DNA from: Poecilobothrus nobilitatus
Lineage: Eukaryota > Arthropoda > Insecta > Diptera > Dolichopodidae
DNA: 64,000 nt
Assembly (NCBI GenBank): GCA_947095535.1
Contig: OX352772.1
Span: 100,597,956 to 100,661,955, forward strand
Direction: 5' to 3'
Each line of letters begins with the position of its first letter. The stretch's first letter is position 1. The notes under the pieces were generated by a model. That model was not told the DNA's origin, did no database searches, and saw only the letters and a list, made by a program, of their open reading frames with translations. Positions 12,674-23,905 of this stretch are shown here, piece by piece. A program made the translations under genes and the position numbers.

Positions 12674-15600
12674 TTACAATTGAAAACTTACTTTATTTTT
12701 CAAACTATTTTTGGTTATTCTACTGTTTTCATTGGAAAGATGGTGTTCGTTTAAAACGAAAGCAGGTTTTAATCGATCAATGGAAATATTATGTATTTTA
12801 TTTTTGATTTCGATCTTAAAGTATTTTTCTTTCTTTTCAATGATTTTGTATGGACCTTCATATGGGAGACTCAAAGATCCTAAGTTTGTCTCTTTTCTTA
12901 AAAAAACATGCGTGCAGTTTTCAAAGCTGCGCGGTACGAAAATGTTGTTTTGGTTACGCTGTCTTTTGCATGGTGGTTTAATTTGTTGAATTGCCCTTTC
13001 TAAGTTTTGTGCTGTGTTGTGTGTGAGAGTTACGTTTGTAGTCGTTTTGGACACAATAAATTCGCCTGGAAGGCGCAGTGGTTCACCATATAATAACTGA
13101 GCCGGTGATGCTTCGATATCTTCAATTAGAGCAGAACGTAAACCCAGAAGAATCCATGGTAAAGACCAAAAACATTTTTTTGGGCTCGTCTGAGGTCTTA
13201 ATTGAACTTTTTAAACTTCTGTGGAATCTTTCGATAAAGCCATTGCTTTGCGGGTGGTAGGCAGTGGTCCTAATTCGGTGAAAGCCGAGTACTTTCAAAA
13301 TTTCGTTAAAAAGTGAACACTCAAATTGCGCCCCCTGATCTGTGGTGATAGTTTCTGATACACCATAGCGGGATACCCAATTATGTATAAGGGCTTGAAC
13401 TACCGTTTCTGCCGCTATGTTTCTTATTGGTATGGCTTCAGGCCAATGTGAAAATCGATCCTTTATAGTTAAAAGGTAACTATAACCGTTGGATGGAGGT
13501 AAAGGACCTACTAAATCCATATGGATGTTGCGAAATCTGCCTTCCGGGGTTTTAAAAGTGCCGTGCGGCGAGACAACGTGTCTATGAATTTTAGCTTTCT
13601 GGCATTTAATGCAACTTCTTGTCCAAATGTTTATCTCTTTGTTCATCCCTGGCCAAAAATATTTTGCCGAAATTAATTTACGAGTTGTTCGTATACTAGG
13701 ATGCGATAAACCATGAATATTTTTAAAAATTAACTGTCACATTTTTCTAGGAACGAAAGGTCTGTTGTTGCCCGTTGAAACTTCACACCACATGTATTGG
13801 TTTTCAGATGGAATATAAATTTTTTGTAAAGTAAAAGAATGAGAACTAGTATTTTTCCCGATTGTAAAATTAGCTATTTCGCTCTCTTGTTTTTGTTCCT
13901 CTATAAAGGCCTTTAGGTCCAATGGTTGCTCTATTGAAGTTATGTATATGCGAGATAAAGTATCTGCGACAACATTATCAACCCCTTTTACATATATAAT
14001 GTTATTTGCAAATTGGGAAATGTAATCGAGATGTCTTGTTTATCTAGGTGATTTTTCTGTTTTAGAGTGGAGGGTGTTGTTAGAGGTTTATGATCTGTAA
14101 GTACTGTTAAGTCTTTTCCTTCTACGAAGTGTCGGAAATGTTTGATTGCGAGAAAAATTGCAAGTAGCTCTTTGTCAAACGTAGAATATTTGATTTCTGC
14201 TGGTTTGAGCTTTTTTGAAAAGAACCCTAAGGGTTCCCACTTGTTTCTATATTTTTGCTGTAACACAGCTCCTATGGCGTCGTTAGATGCGTCTGTGCAT
14301 AAGCTAATACTTGCGTTTGGGTCTGGGTGTACCAGTAATACATTATTTTTAAAACATTCTTTAATTTTAGCGAAAGCTTGCTCATGCATCTCATTCCAAA
14401 TGAATATTTTCTGTTTATTATTTGTTTTTTTGTTATTTTCTTTTAACAAATTGTAAAGAGGTATAGAAAAATTGGCCATTTTTGGTATAAATCTATGATA
14501 GAAATTTGTCATACCTAAAAAACGTTGTAGATGTTTCACAGATTTAGGTGTCGGAAGATTTGTGATAACTTCTACCCTATCTGGCGACGGGGCAATTCCT
14601 TCCTTTGAAATCACGTGTCCGAGGAAGTTAATTTCGTTTGAACCAAGGACACCCTTATTTGGATTCACATTTAAACCGTATTTTTTTAGTTTGGAAAACA
14701 GAAGTCGTAAGTGATTTTTATGGTCTTCTTTAGTTTTACTTGCGACTAGTATGTCATCTATATATGGTAAAGGTAAAATCTAGACCATTTAATGCTTCGT
14801 TGATGAACCTTTGAAAGGTTTGCGCGCCGTTTTTTACCCCAAAAGGCATACGTGTGAATTCAAACAGTCCGAAAGGTGTAGTAACTGCTGTTTTGAATAT
14901 GTCTTCTTCGGCTAGTGGGATGTGATGATAGGCCCGCACAAGATCAATTTTTTAAAATATTGTACACTCGTGTAGATTTGCGTTAAAGTCTTGTATGTGT
15001 GGCAACGGGTATTTATCAAACACCGTGGCTGTATTTAGCTGTCTATAATCGCCACAGGGCCTCCACTCGTTATTTGCCTTTTTGGGCACCATATGTAAAG
15101 GTGACGCGGCTGGTGAGGACGATGGGCGACGTATGCCTAATCTTGTCATGAGCTCAAATTCGGTTTTTGCTATTTTATATTTTATTGGGTCTAGCCGACG
15201 CTTTAAGCTGGTGGAATTCATCTAAAATTGCACCATATTCGTCATGAATTACGTACAACTTTGGCGAAAAAACTTCGATATTACGTGTAAGGCAGTTAAC
15301 CGACAAAGTAGTTGTTCTGTCAACTAGCTGTTTTTTTCTAATATCTACTAGTAAACTGAATTTATATAAAAAGTCTGCCAATAAAATAGCATGATCTGTC
15401 GCTGCTACGGTAAAAACGTGATCGAAATGCCGCCGCAGATTTAGAGTGAGAGTGAAGGCTTTAAGCCCATAAGTTGTAATGGGTGAACCATTAGCGGTTA
15501 CAAGATTGTGATCGGTTGATCTGCTTAAATGAGGAAATAGCTTTTTGGGTATAATTGACACTTCAGCTCCAGTATCAATAAGAAAGTTAATTTTCGTGGA
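12674..15600 (-). pseudogene. Gypsy-type pol (protease, RT, RNase H, integrase), broken
   Basis: Domain order protease-RT-RNase H-integrase, as in Metaviridae. Protease LIDTGAEVS at about 15555-15580. RT has WRPCGDYRQLN (15030-15060), then TAA near 14953 in place of a sense codon before [10 protein letters not shown]; the YIDDI catalytic box at 14748-14766 is reached only after a frameshift. RNase H has CTDASNDAIGAVL and TDHKPLT (14300-14090). Integrase has an HHCC finger (13615-13720), then D, D and E in HMDLVGPL, TTDQGAQF and NGFIERF (13515-13230). The C-terminal GPY/F-type module is LPYEGPYKIIEK with IDRLKPAFVL (12730-12880). At least four frameshifts and two stops are visible. Confidence 0.88.
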
Positions 15601-15659
15601 CGGATCGTGAATAAAAAAACGATAGAAATTTTTGTGTTGCTTCGTCTTGAATGACGAAG

Positions 15660-16548
15660 CTATTTTAACCCGTTTTTTGAATTATCATTATTTAGTTTGG
15701 CGTCATAATTTTTACAGAAAGGCTCACAACATTGGGCTTTTTTACCAAATTTTCTATGGTACCAACAAATATCTGAATTAATTGAGCTAGTGTTATTATC
15801 GGATCGTTTATTTATTGGAAAGTTTCTATTTTTTGAGAAACTTCTGTTTCTCGAAGAACTTCTGCTCCTTAATCTCGAATTTTTTATTTCTAATTTCCTA
15901 ATGCGTCTTTCTAGCTCATTAAAATAGTTTTCGTTATGATTGGGGTTTCTAACTGCAGAAATTTTAAATGCGCAAGTCGATGTTGAGTCACAAATTTTAT
16001 TTGCTGTGTTAAATAGCTCCTCCGCTTCAATGGAGGAATCTATAGCAATTAAACACGTTTGAATCGTAGCAGGCAGTTTATCTAACCATAGTTTCTTTAA
16101 TGATGATTCGTTAACTAAACTGTTCCCTCCTGCCAAGGACACCATTCTTCTATATAATTCTGAAGGTGTGGAATCACCTAATTTTACTTTATGTAACAGC
16201 GTGTCAAGCCTACGTTCTTCCGAGTCCCTACTTCTTGCTAATAAGAGCTTTTTTAGATTTTCGTATTTATTTATAATTGGTGGATTTACTATAAAGTCCG
16301 ACACTAATTCCATAGTTTCTGTGGGAAGGCTTGCTACGAGATAGTCGTATTTGGTGTTCGACGATGATATATTTTTTATTTTGAATTGGGTTTCTACTTG
16401 GACAAACCACAGATTAGGTCTGGTAGACCAAAATGAAGGAATTTTTAAGTGTGGCTATGTATTGTGTGAGATCAATTGTTTCATTTGAAGTACTCGCCAT
16501 AGTTAATGTAGCGGGTAGATCATTGAGATTTTTATCTTCATTAGACAT
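15660..16548 (-). pseudogene. gag of the CsRn1-like element, one frameshift
   Basis: Gag would assemble the element's particles and bind its RNA. The ATG at 16548 opens a frame broken by about one base near 16440 in an A-run; the rest continues in the next frame to a stop at 15660. Mid-domain text VASLPTETMELVSDF is characteristic of insect gypsy Gags. A zinc finger near 15725-15780 reads CWYHRKFGKKAQCCEPFC, i.e. CX2HX9CX3C (CHCC), preceded by an Arg/Ser-rich stretch. Pol begins in another frame just downstream. Confidence 0.85.
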
Positions 16549-18583
16549 GATGTTAAATTTTATTTTAATAAAGTAAATAATTGAAAAGATACCTATGTAT
16601 TGTTTTTTGTATTGTAAGTTTTCAAATATAAAGTAGATGAAAAATAATTTTTTGTGAATATATGTAATTGTAATAATATATGCTATTTTATAAATTTTCT
16701 TTGACTAAAAATATGGGTTATAGTATTATGATAAAATTATTATTATTGAAAATGCTCTAAATTACAGGATAATTTGATATAAATTCATGTGTGTGTAATA
16801 TATTTATTTTAAAATTGTTAAAAAAAAAATTTTAAATGAAAATTGGAAAAACAAAAAAATTTTATTATATAATTATAGAATTTATAATGATATTAAAAAT
16901 GTAATTAACAAATATTTTATCATTTTATCAATATATTAATATGTTAATAATAAAATTTTCTACATGCGGACAGATAAGAGTATGAAAGATGTAAAACAAA
17001 AGGTAAATGGCATGTATGTATGTATGAAGAACATACGAAAATAAAAAATTTTTGATTTTGTTTTACGAACTGAGAATACCAAACATTCGAAATAATCAAA
17101 ATATGAAAACAATAATTCAAAAAATCAATTTTAGTATAAAGTATAAATTTATAATATTAGTTAAAAATATTCTTTTTTTTTTTCTTTTTATATATATACT
17201 ATATAAAAAATAATTTTGTCCAATATCTTACATTCAATTAATATATTTTTCAATGTGATTTAAAAGAAAAGCAGTGATGCTCATTAAAATTAATTCAATT
17301 TAAAATCATTTAGCTTTAGATTATTTTAAAAGGAATTTGTAATATTTTTATTATTTAGTTTTATTTTGGTAATATTAATAATATTTGTGAAAAAAAAATT
17401 AAAGTTAAAAAAAAAAATTGAAATGATAAAAAACTTTGAGAAGATCTGTTATTTAAAATTCAAACGAAATCATATTAATTTTGCACATAATTTTAATCGA
17501 AATCAGCTGTTTAAAAAATGTTAAATTAAAATTGTTTTTAAAGATAAATATATGTTTCTTATCGTTTTTCTTTGTTGATGTGATTAGTTTTGTTTGAATC
17601 AATTTTCGGTACATTTATAATTAGTAATTACTTAACTTATGTATCAATGTATTACATATTATGTTTTTTTTTTATTATAAGTGTACATATAATAAATATT
17701 TACTATATACAAATGTACATACGTACTATATATTTTTGCTTTCTTTTGCTAAATTTAAATACAATTTTATAAATTTTATTTTTTTGTTTAATTTTTGTTT
17801 TTTTTTTTGTTAGTAATCTTGTTGTAACAATTTATGAGTATTATAATTGAAAATAAATTATTTATTATACAATATTCAAATGAAGATAAGATTTTAAATT
17901 ACTTACAGGTTATTTTTTTATATTAAGTTATTATTTTACTTGATTTATGTTAATTTAACCTAGGATGTAGTAAATTGATGGTATTGTAGATTAATGACTG
18001 TTGTGCTTGTATATCTTCGTATTATAATTTTTATATTATGATGTGCGTTAAACTCTGGTTGCTGACCATGTGCTTTGAACGCTATGATGGCGTGATTGAC
18101 GGTACTGCTGGTTGATGAGTTATATATGTATGTAATATAATTTGTTTATGGTATGTTAACGTCTGGCTGCTGACCATGTTCTTTGCAGACGAGAGAAAGA
18201 AGAAATCGTTGAAAATCTAATAGATCCGTTAAGCTTTTGATGGTTTTTTGAATGATTTTATCTTTTATTTTTGTTTTATAAGGTTCTGTTTGCTAATTTT
18301 ATTTATTAAATCAATTTACACGTGCTAGTTACTAGGCAATGTGTACCAGTTTTTATTTTAAATGAATAAAAGATATATCGATTTAAAATTTTTTTTTTTT
18401 TTTTTTTGATTCACGTGTTTAGTTATTTAATTTTTATTACTTGTTGTTTTTTTTTTTTTTTTTAAATATTACACTAATGAATTAAATTTATTTTCAGTTT
18501 ATATTTTTACACTAAATTTATAAACTTATATTTTTGCATTAAATTTTTTTTAAATTTATTTACTGCTTTTTTAAAACAAAAAT
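16549..18583 (-). other. Long A+T-rich leader of the CsRn1-like element
   Basis: About 2 kb between primer site and gag ATG, without a recognisable frame. Two copies of a CTGGTTGCTGACCATGTGCT-like motif lie near 18054 and 18166 (about 110 bp apart). Oligo-T and oligo-A runs are frequent. It may hold the promoter extension and packaging signals, or an unrelated insertion; I cannot tell. Confidence 0.5.
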
Positions 18584-18598
18584 ATGTCGGGGTCACCA
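18584..18598 (-). other. Primer-binding site, tRNA-Trp type
   Basis: Element-orientation TGGTGACCCCGACAT starts three bases after the 5' LTR. The first 13 bases are complementary to the 3' end of animal tRNA-Trp including CCA (tRNA sequence recalled from general knowledge). Confidence 0.8.
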
Positions 18599-18601
18599 GT
18601 T

Positions 18602-18869
18602 TGTACGGTATTTCCGTATTTTATTATATTATATATTATAATCTTTCCTTTAGGAAGTTTTATACAAAAGTAAGCTTACAATATATCTTAAATTATTACT
18701 TAAAGCTAAATTATGTAAAGTACGAGTATAACACTTTATTTTGTGAGAAGTGACGAGAGTATTCCCATCCCGTATCTGTACGATAAGAGATGGTGAGTAC
18801 TCTTGTCATTAATTAGATATGTAGCAGTATTGTAATCATATTGTAATTATATTATATATACTCGCTACA
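18602..18869 (-). repeat. 5' LTR of the CsRn1-like element
   Basis: 268 bp, the same ends as the 3' LTR. Followed on the plus strand by ATATA, completing the 5-bp target duplication. About 2-3% different from the other LTR by eye count. Confidence 0.92.
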
Positions 18870-18874
18870 ATATA

Positions 18875-19246
18875 TAATCTAACATAAAATTGTTTGTGCT
18901 CTATTTCAATAAGTATTTTGTTTTTATAATTACATATTATTATTGGCATCACTATATTAATTTACTCTTCAGTAGTCACACTCAATTAAGTTAATTCAAT
19001 TTACCATAATAAGAATATAAAATATAAGATAAACTGAAAAACTAAACTAAAAACAAAAAATAAAGGATATGTTAAAATATTAGGAAAGTGGATTGTTAAC
19101 GTTTGTATATTAGATATAATAATTAATTAGAATGAAAAAAAAGGAAAAATTTTAAAAATATTCCTTCCATTTTTTTTTTCTATTTTTTTCATTACTTTTA
19201 TTGAAATTATAAATGTTTTCCGCCGACGATCTAGAAAAAAACCTTT
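18875..19246. other. Spacer between two gypsy-type remnants
   Basis: A+T-rich, no coding motif. Short poly(A) and poly(T) runs near 19135-19190. Nothing recognised. Confidence 0.4.
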
Positions 19247-19853
19247 ATGCAAAATGGAGTAGAACCACTCAAGGTCGAACCCATTACGGGGACCTCTGAT
19301 ACTTTGCAAAATGCAGCATACTCAAACTTTCGTTTTTCTCTTTGGACTGAATTCCCAAAAACATGGTTCATTCAGATTAAATCACAATTCGAATTACACA
19401 AAATAAGTTCTGACAGTAAAAATTACAACTACGTGGTAGCGTCACTACCTGCAGAAATTTTAAGAAAAGTAATTGATATCATTGAAACTAAACCAGAAAA
19501 GGACAGTTACAATATTTAAAAAAACGCAATTTTGTCCAGACTGACGGAAAGCGAAGAACAGAGCGTTCCTAAATTATTATACCATGCCGAATTAGGTGAC
19601 CGACCTCCTTCTGAGTTCTATAGACATTTAGGCCAGTTAGCAAGCACTTCCAGCGAGATGGGTTTAGGATTACTGCGTAAAATTTAGCTCAGTAGGTTTT
19701 CGAATGAAATTAGGATTTTTTTAATCTTATCAGATGACAAACCAATCGAAGAACTCTTAATAATCGCTGATAAAATCATCGACGCAACGAGAAACAATTG
19801 CTTATCACTCGCCACCTTCCAAAAATCGTACCCTAGTCAACCCAAGAGGATTT
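19247..19853 (+). pseudogene. gag remnant of a second gypsy-type element, two nonsense codons
   Basis: A single plus-strand frame of about 200 codons with only two stops: TAA at 19516-19518 and TAG at about 19684-19686. Contains WFIQIKSQFELHKISSD, VASLPAEILRKV and LGDRPPSEFYRHLGQLA, the same Gag domain as in the minus-strand element (its VASLPTETMELV counterpart is at 16310). The two are diverged, so this is a different family. No LTR, zinc finger or pol follows; it is cut before 20 kb. Confidence 0.75.
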
Positions 19854-20208
19854 GAATCCTACGAATCCTTCTCAATGGTTTTTTTTGTCACTCGAAGAGA
19901 AAGGTTGTCTTTTCAGAATTTTTTTATAAAATTAAATTTTTATTTTTTTTATTTTACGTATATTTCATAATCATAATTCTAATTATATTTTTGTGTATTA
20001 AAATTTCTGATCTGGAATCATAAATAAGGTTTTTTTTTTCTTTCTTCTTTATTTACATCTATCTAATTTATAAAATGTGAACCTAATAACTAGTTAACAT
20101 TTAGATATTAAGTAAATAATTTGATAATTCGTTAAGTGACTTGTAGTCAGAAATCCATTGATATCTGCCTGTTTTTGTAATTACTCTTTCAGCAAAGTGT
20201 TGATTGTT

Positions 20209-22831
20209 TTAAAACCTTGAAACAAGATCAAAATGAGTGAATCGTTTTAGCCTGTGGTTCTCAGAGTTTCTCGTTTTAAGTTTTCTGACCAGTAAGTTTG
20301 GACGGTTGTCTGGTCTACTAAAGTATTTTCTACTCCGCAGGCCTATGTCTTCTTTGACGGAACAAATTTGTAAATCATTTCTGATTGTTTCGTTGCGCAC
20401 ATACTACGGTGCGTTTATTATTAATCTAAGTGTTTTAGCTTGGAAACGCTCGATTATCTCTATATTTGATACACTGGTTGTACTCCACAGTTCAATAGAT
20501 ACCATATGTCCAAATTGGTTTCAGTATACATTTGTAAATCAAAGCTTTATTTTGCAATAATAGCAACGATCTTTTACCTAGTAACCAGTGCATACTATTT
20601 AGCTTAGTTAGTTTAGTTCGAAGCTATTTAGTTTTGTTGAAGTCCAAGATATTTAGCTGAATTTGCCTGTGGAATGTCGATGCCGTTCAATGTGACAGGT
20701 GGACAGGTATCTTTTTTTAAAGTACAGCTGCCATGCACTGATTTGGCTTCATTGGCTCTAATTCTCCACTTTTTCAATCATAGCTGTACATCGTTCCAGG
20801 CGAGTTGCAGTTTTGCAGATGCATTTTCTGAAATTGAGCTAGAACCTAATAACACAGTGTCGTCAGCATAGGTTGCCATTGTTATTTCACCATTTTTGGG
20901 AAGATCTGCTGTGTATATTAGGTGGAGTATTGGTTCCAGTACACTGCCTTGTGTTACTCCAGGAAAGATATCGAGTAGCGGTGTAGATTTTCCATTATAT
21001 TTGACAGCGAATTTTCTGTTAGTTAAATAAGAACGTAAAATTTGGTAGAATGGATGTGGTAATTTCTTTTTCAGCTTGTACAAAATTCCCTCGTACCAGA
21101 CTTTGTCACGCTTGACTAATATCCAAAAAAAACGGCAGCGCAATACCTTTTGTTATCTACATCTGTTCTTATATATATAATTAACCACTGTATGTACCTG
21201 TTCAGTTATTGCATGGTGTTGCCGGAAACCAAACTGATGATTGGGTATGGCTCTGCTTTCATGTAATATCGGTTTTAATCTGATCATGAAGACCTTTTCA
21301 AAAAATTTTGAAAATGTTGATAACAGGCTAATCGGTCTATAAGAGGATACTAAGTTCATATCTTTCCCAAGTTTTGGTATCATTATTATTTCGGCAATTA
21401 GCTCTGAGAATAGCATTTAATATATAGGTAATATATTTAATGCCTTTGGTAGATAGCTCTTTTAGAATTTTCCCGTCTATTTTATCACACCCCAGTGTTT
21501 TCTTGTTGCTGATCCCATTGATAATATTTTTAACTTCCTTTGTAGAAAAGCTTTTGATTGGCACACTCATTTGATATGGGGTTGATAAAAAATTGATAAT
21601 GTCGTTATTTTCTGCATCAGATATTTCTGCATCAAAAGGTTTGAATACGTATATAGCTATAGCTAAAGCTTTATCAGCATCGCTTTTTGTCCAATCTCCA
21701 TTATGTTTTCCTATTGGCGGAATATATAGTTGCGGTCTCTTAAGATTTTTCATTGCCCTCCATAAAGAAAAGTTGATATTCTCAGTAGGTGTTAGATGTT
21801 TTAAATAATATGCAAACGATTCATTTTTGATTTTATGTAGCAGTGTTTCGACATTTTTCGTAGGCTTATTTAATTTTGCTTTATCTGCAAGAGATCTAGT
21901 TCTTTGTCAAATTTTTCCTAGTTTTCTTTTTTGCTCTATTTCTTATTTAATGTCGTCTGGGCAAATATCTTGCCTTATTTGTTCTTTATGTTTGGGTGTT
22001 GTAACCTCAAGAACTTCTTTTACGATGTCACTAAAGTTACTGATCGCTATCGAGATTCATTTTGAGTTTTAAGAGGTATGTTTAATGACAATTTGCCATC
22101 TGCTATGGTTCTAAGTTTGTTCCATTTGGTGTTGCTTGAATTCCTTGTAAATTTGGTTGTTGTACAGATGTTGTCTTGGTAGATACGATTACTGGACTAT
22201 GATCGGATGCAAGGTCAAAGCATGGTTCTACAAATAGATAGTTACTACAAATTCCTTTTGTGATGAAGAAGTCTATAACATCTGGAATTTTACTTAAATC
22301 TGTGGACCAATATGTTGGTTGACCTGAAGAAACACAGTTAAGCCCACAGTCATTCATAGCCAAAAACAATTGCCTGCCTCTGTTAGTGATAATTCTTGAC
22401 CCCCAATGAGTGTGTGTTGTAGTCACCTCCGGCTATGAATTTGTTACCAAGTGTTTTGAAAAATTCGACGAACTGTGTTGATCTAATATTATGTTTTGGT
22501 GGACAATATAGAGCCGATATCGTAATAGAGCCAATATAAGTTTCCACAGACAAACTTGTTGCTGCAGATAATCTTTGTTATATTTGTTTAATTCAAAATG
22601 TTTTAGTGAACTTCTGATGATGATTGCTGATCCTCCATGAGCTGTTCCATCCGAGTGTTTGGTATCATAGATGTTGTAATTTTTTATTTTAAAATAACTT
22701 CTATTAGTAAAATGTGTTTCCGAAATTAGTAGTATATCAATTTTATTTTGACTTAGAAATAATTTCACTTCTTGCGTATGTTGTGCTAGGCTGTTGGCGT
22801 TCCAGTAAGATAGTTGAAGTAGTTGAGACAT
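20209..22831 (-). pseudogene. Jockey ORF2 (endonuclease and reverse transcriptase)
   Basis: Nicks target DNA and reverse-transcribes the element RNA. The start is MSQLLQLSYWNANSLAQH at 22831. Endonuclease motifs: ILLISETHF, GGSAIIIRS, then after a frameshift VIDFFITKG and DLASDHSPV (22433-22150). RT: ISNKKTLGCDKIDG (21530), SSYRPISLLSTFSK (21330), NHQFGFRQHHA (21230), GVTQGSVLEP (20950) and an intact ATYADDTVLL box (about 20880). The C-terminal domain extends to NHRLKRFTHFDLVSRF and a stop at 20209. At least four frameshifts disrupt it although the catalytic residues survive. Confidence 0.8.
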
Positions 22832-23905
22832 GACTAAATTTGTTTGTGACTGTGAATAGCATATTTAACATTATGCTCATTTGTTGTGTGAAGTTTTGCA
22901 TTAAAGTTTGAAATTCTGATATTTGATTTTGCAGTAATTTTTGATTTGTTGTAGAGGTTTTTTCTTTTTTATTATCAATAGTAGTTTTTACCAAATCAGT
23001 AAGCGTGTGGTTAGATAGTACCGCTTGACCAGATGTGGTTGGTACGTTGGGTACTACGTAATTAATTTTTTCTTGCTCCTAATGGTGGAAAAGTTTTCCT
23101 TTGCAGGTTTTTGTAGTGGCTGCAGCCTTTGTAATTAGCTGGATGATTTTCAGAACATAGAACGCATTTGACTAGGTTATCTTTACTTAATCTTTGGCAT
23201 TCAAAAGAGTGAAGATCTTCTGCACATTTTACACATCTAGGATTTCTATTGCAATATCTACTAGTGTGACCATAACGCTGGTATGATATGCATTGCGGAA
23301 TTTCCTTTTTCAGATATAGTGGTTCGAACGATACTATTGTATGTAGCATTTTTTGTATGGAGGATATCTCTTTATTGCTTGTATTTGGGCTTAAGTCTAT
23401 ATAAAATGATGGCAGTTGTTTTTTAGTTGTACGTTGTTTAATATTGTACACGTTTGTAACTGTGTGTCCAAAAGTTTCTAATTCATCTTTGATGTATTCT
23501 GGCGATGTAGAAGGATATAACCCTCGAGGAACCACTATAAAGCTCCTTTCTGATTTAATTTTGTACGTGTGATACTCTTGATTTTTATCCGAGAGAGCTT
23601 TAACTATTGCTCTATATGATTCAGGTGCATTAACTTGGATTTTAACCTCTTCACTCTTTATCACTTTAATTTCGTGCTGACTATGAGCTACCTCTTTAAG
23701 TAGTTCCGCGAGGGGAAACATATTCTGTACTTTGGTCACGAATATTGGTGGTGGTTTGGATCCTTTTTGGTTTACTTTTTCTTTTTGATGATTTACCGTT
23801 TTGACAAATGCTATGTTATTTTTATTTTCAGTTTTATACGGCAAATCCAACCATACAGATAACTTTTGCTGCTTGCCATTTGGTTCTTTTACAGGACTAT
23901 CGAGG
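22743..23905 (-). pseudogene. Jockey ORF1 (Gag-like protein)
   Basis: The long open frame 23850-23062 contains an RRM-like region (YHTYKIKSERSFIVVPRGLY) followed by CCHC knuckles at 23290-23110: GHTSRYCNRNPRCVKC and CVLCSENHPANYKGC. In the first knuckle the second Cys appears as Tyr. A frameshift near 23062 precedes the C-terminal Gln/Asn-rich coiled segment (22994-22850). This frame runs into the start of ORF2, overlapping its ATG at 22831 by about 90 bp, probably because the original stop was lost. Confidence 0.75.

Larger units (their letters stand above)
12043..18869 (-). mobile_element. Nearly full-length gypsy-type (CsRn1-like) LTR retrotransposon
   Basis: 6,827 bp on the minus strand: 5' LTR 18602-18869, primer site 18584-18598, ~2-kb leader, gag 16548-15660, pol about 15600-12674, polypurine tract, 3' LTR 12043-12310. 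Both LTRs are 268 bp with TGTA...TACA ends and differ at about seven positions by eye. Target duplication ATATA occurs at 12038-12042 and 18870-18874. The primer site fits tRNA-Trp and Gag has a CHCC rather than CCHC finger, both traits I associate with the CsRn1 clade of Metaviridae. Frameshifts and nonsense codons in gag and pol make it non-autonomous. Confidence 0.9.
20028..23905 (-). mobile_element. Jockey LINE, two ORFs with frameshifts, 3' poly(A) preserved
   Basis: ORF1 (23905-22743) and ORF2 (22831-20209) on the minus strand. A T-run at 20030-20041 (plus) is the poly(A) tail and so the 3' end. ORF1 is open into its 5' edge near 23905, where the neighbouring LINE's 3' part begins, so the 5' UTR and the start of ORF1 are missing. 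It is the better preserved of two jockey copies in the window. Confidence 0.82.

Noticed and set aside
14142..14456. 104-codon plus-strand ORF
   Set aside because: Antisense shadow of the gypsy RNase H region.
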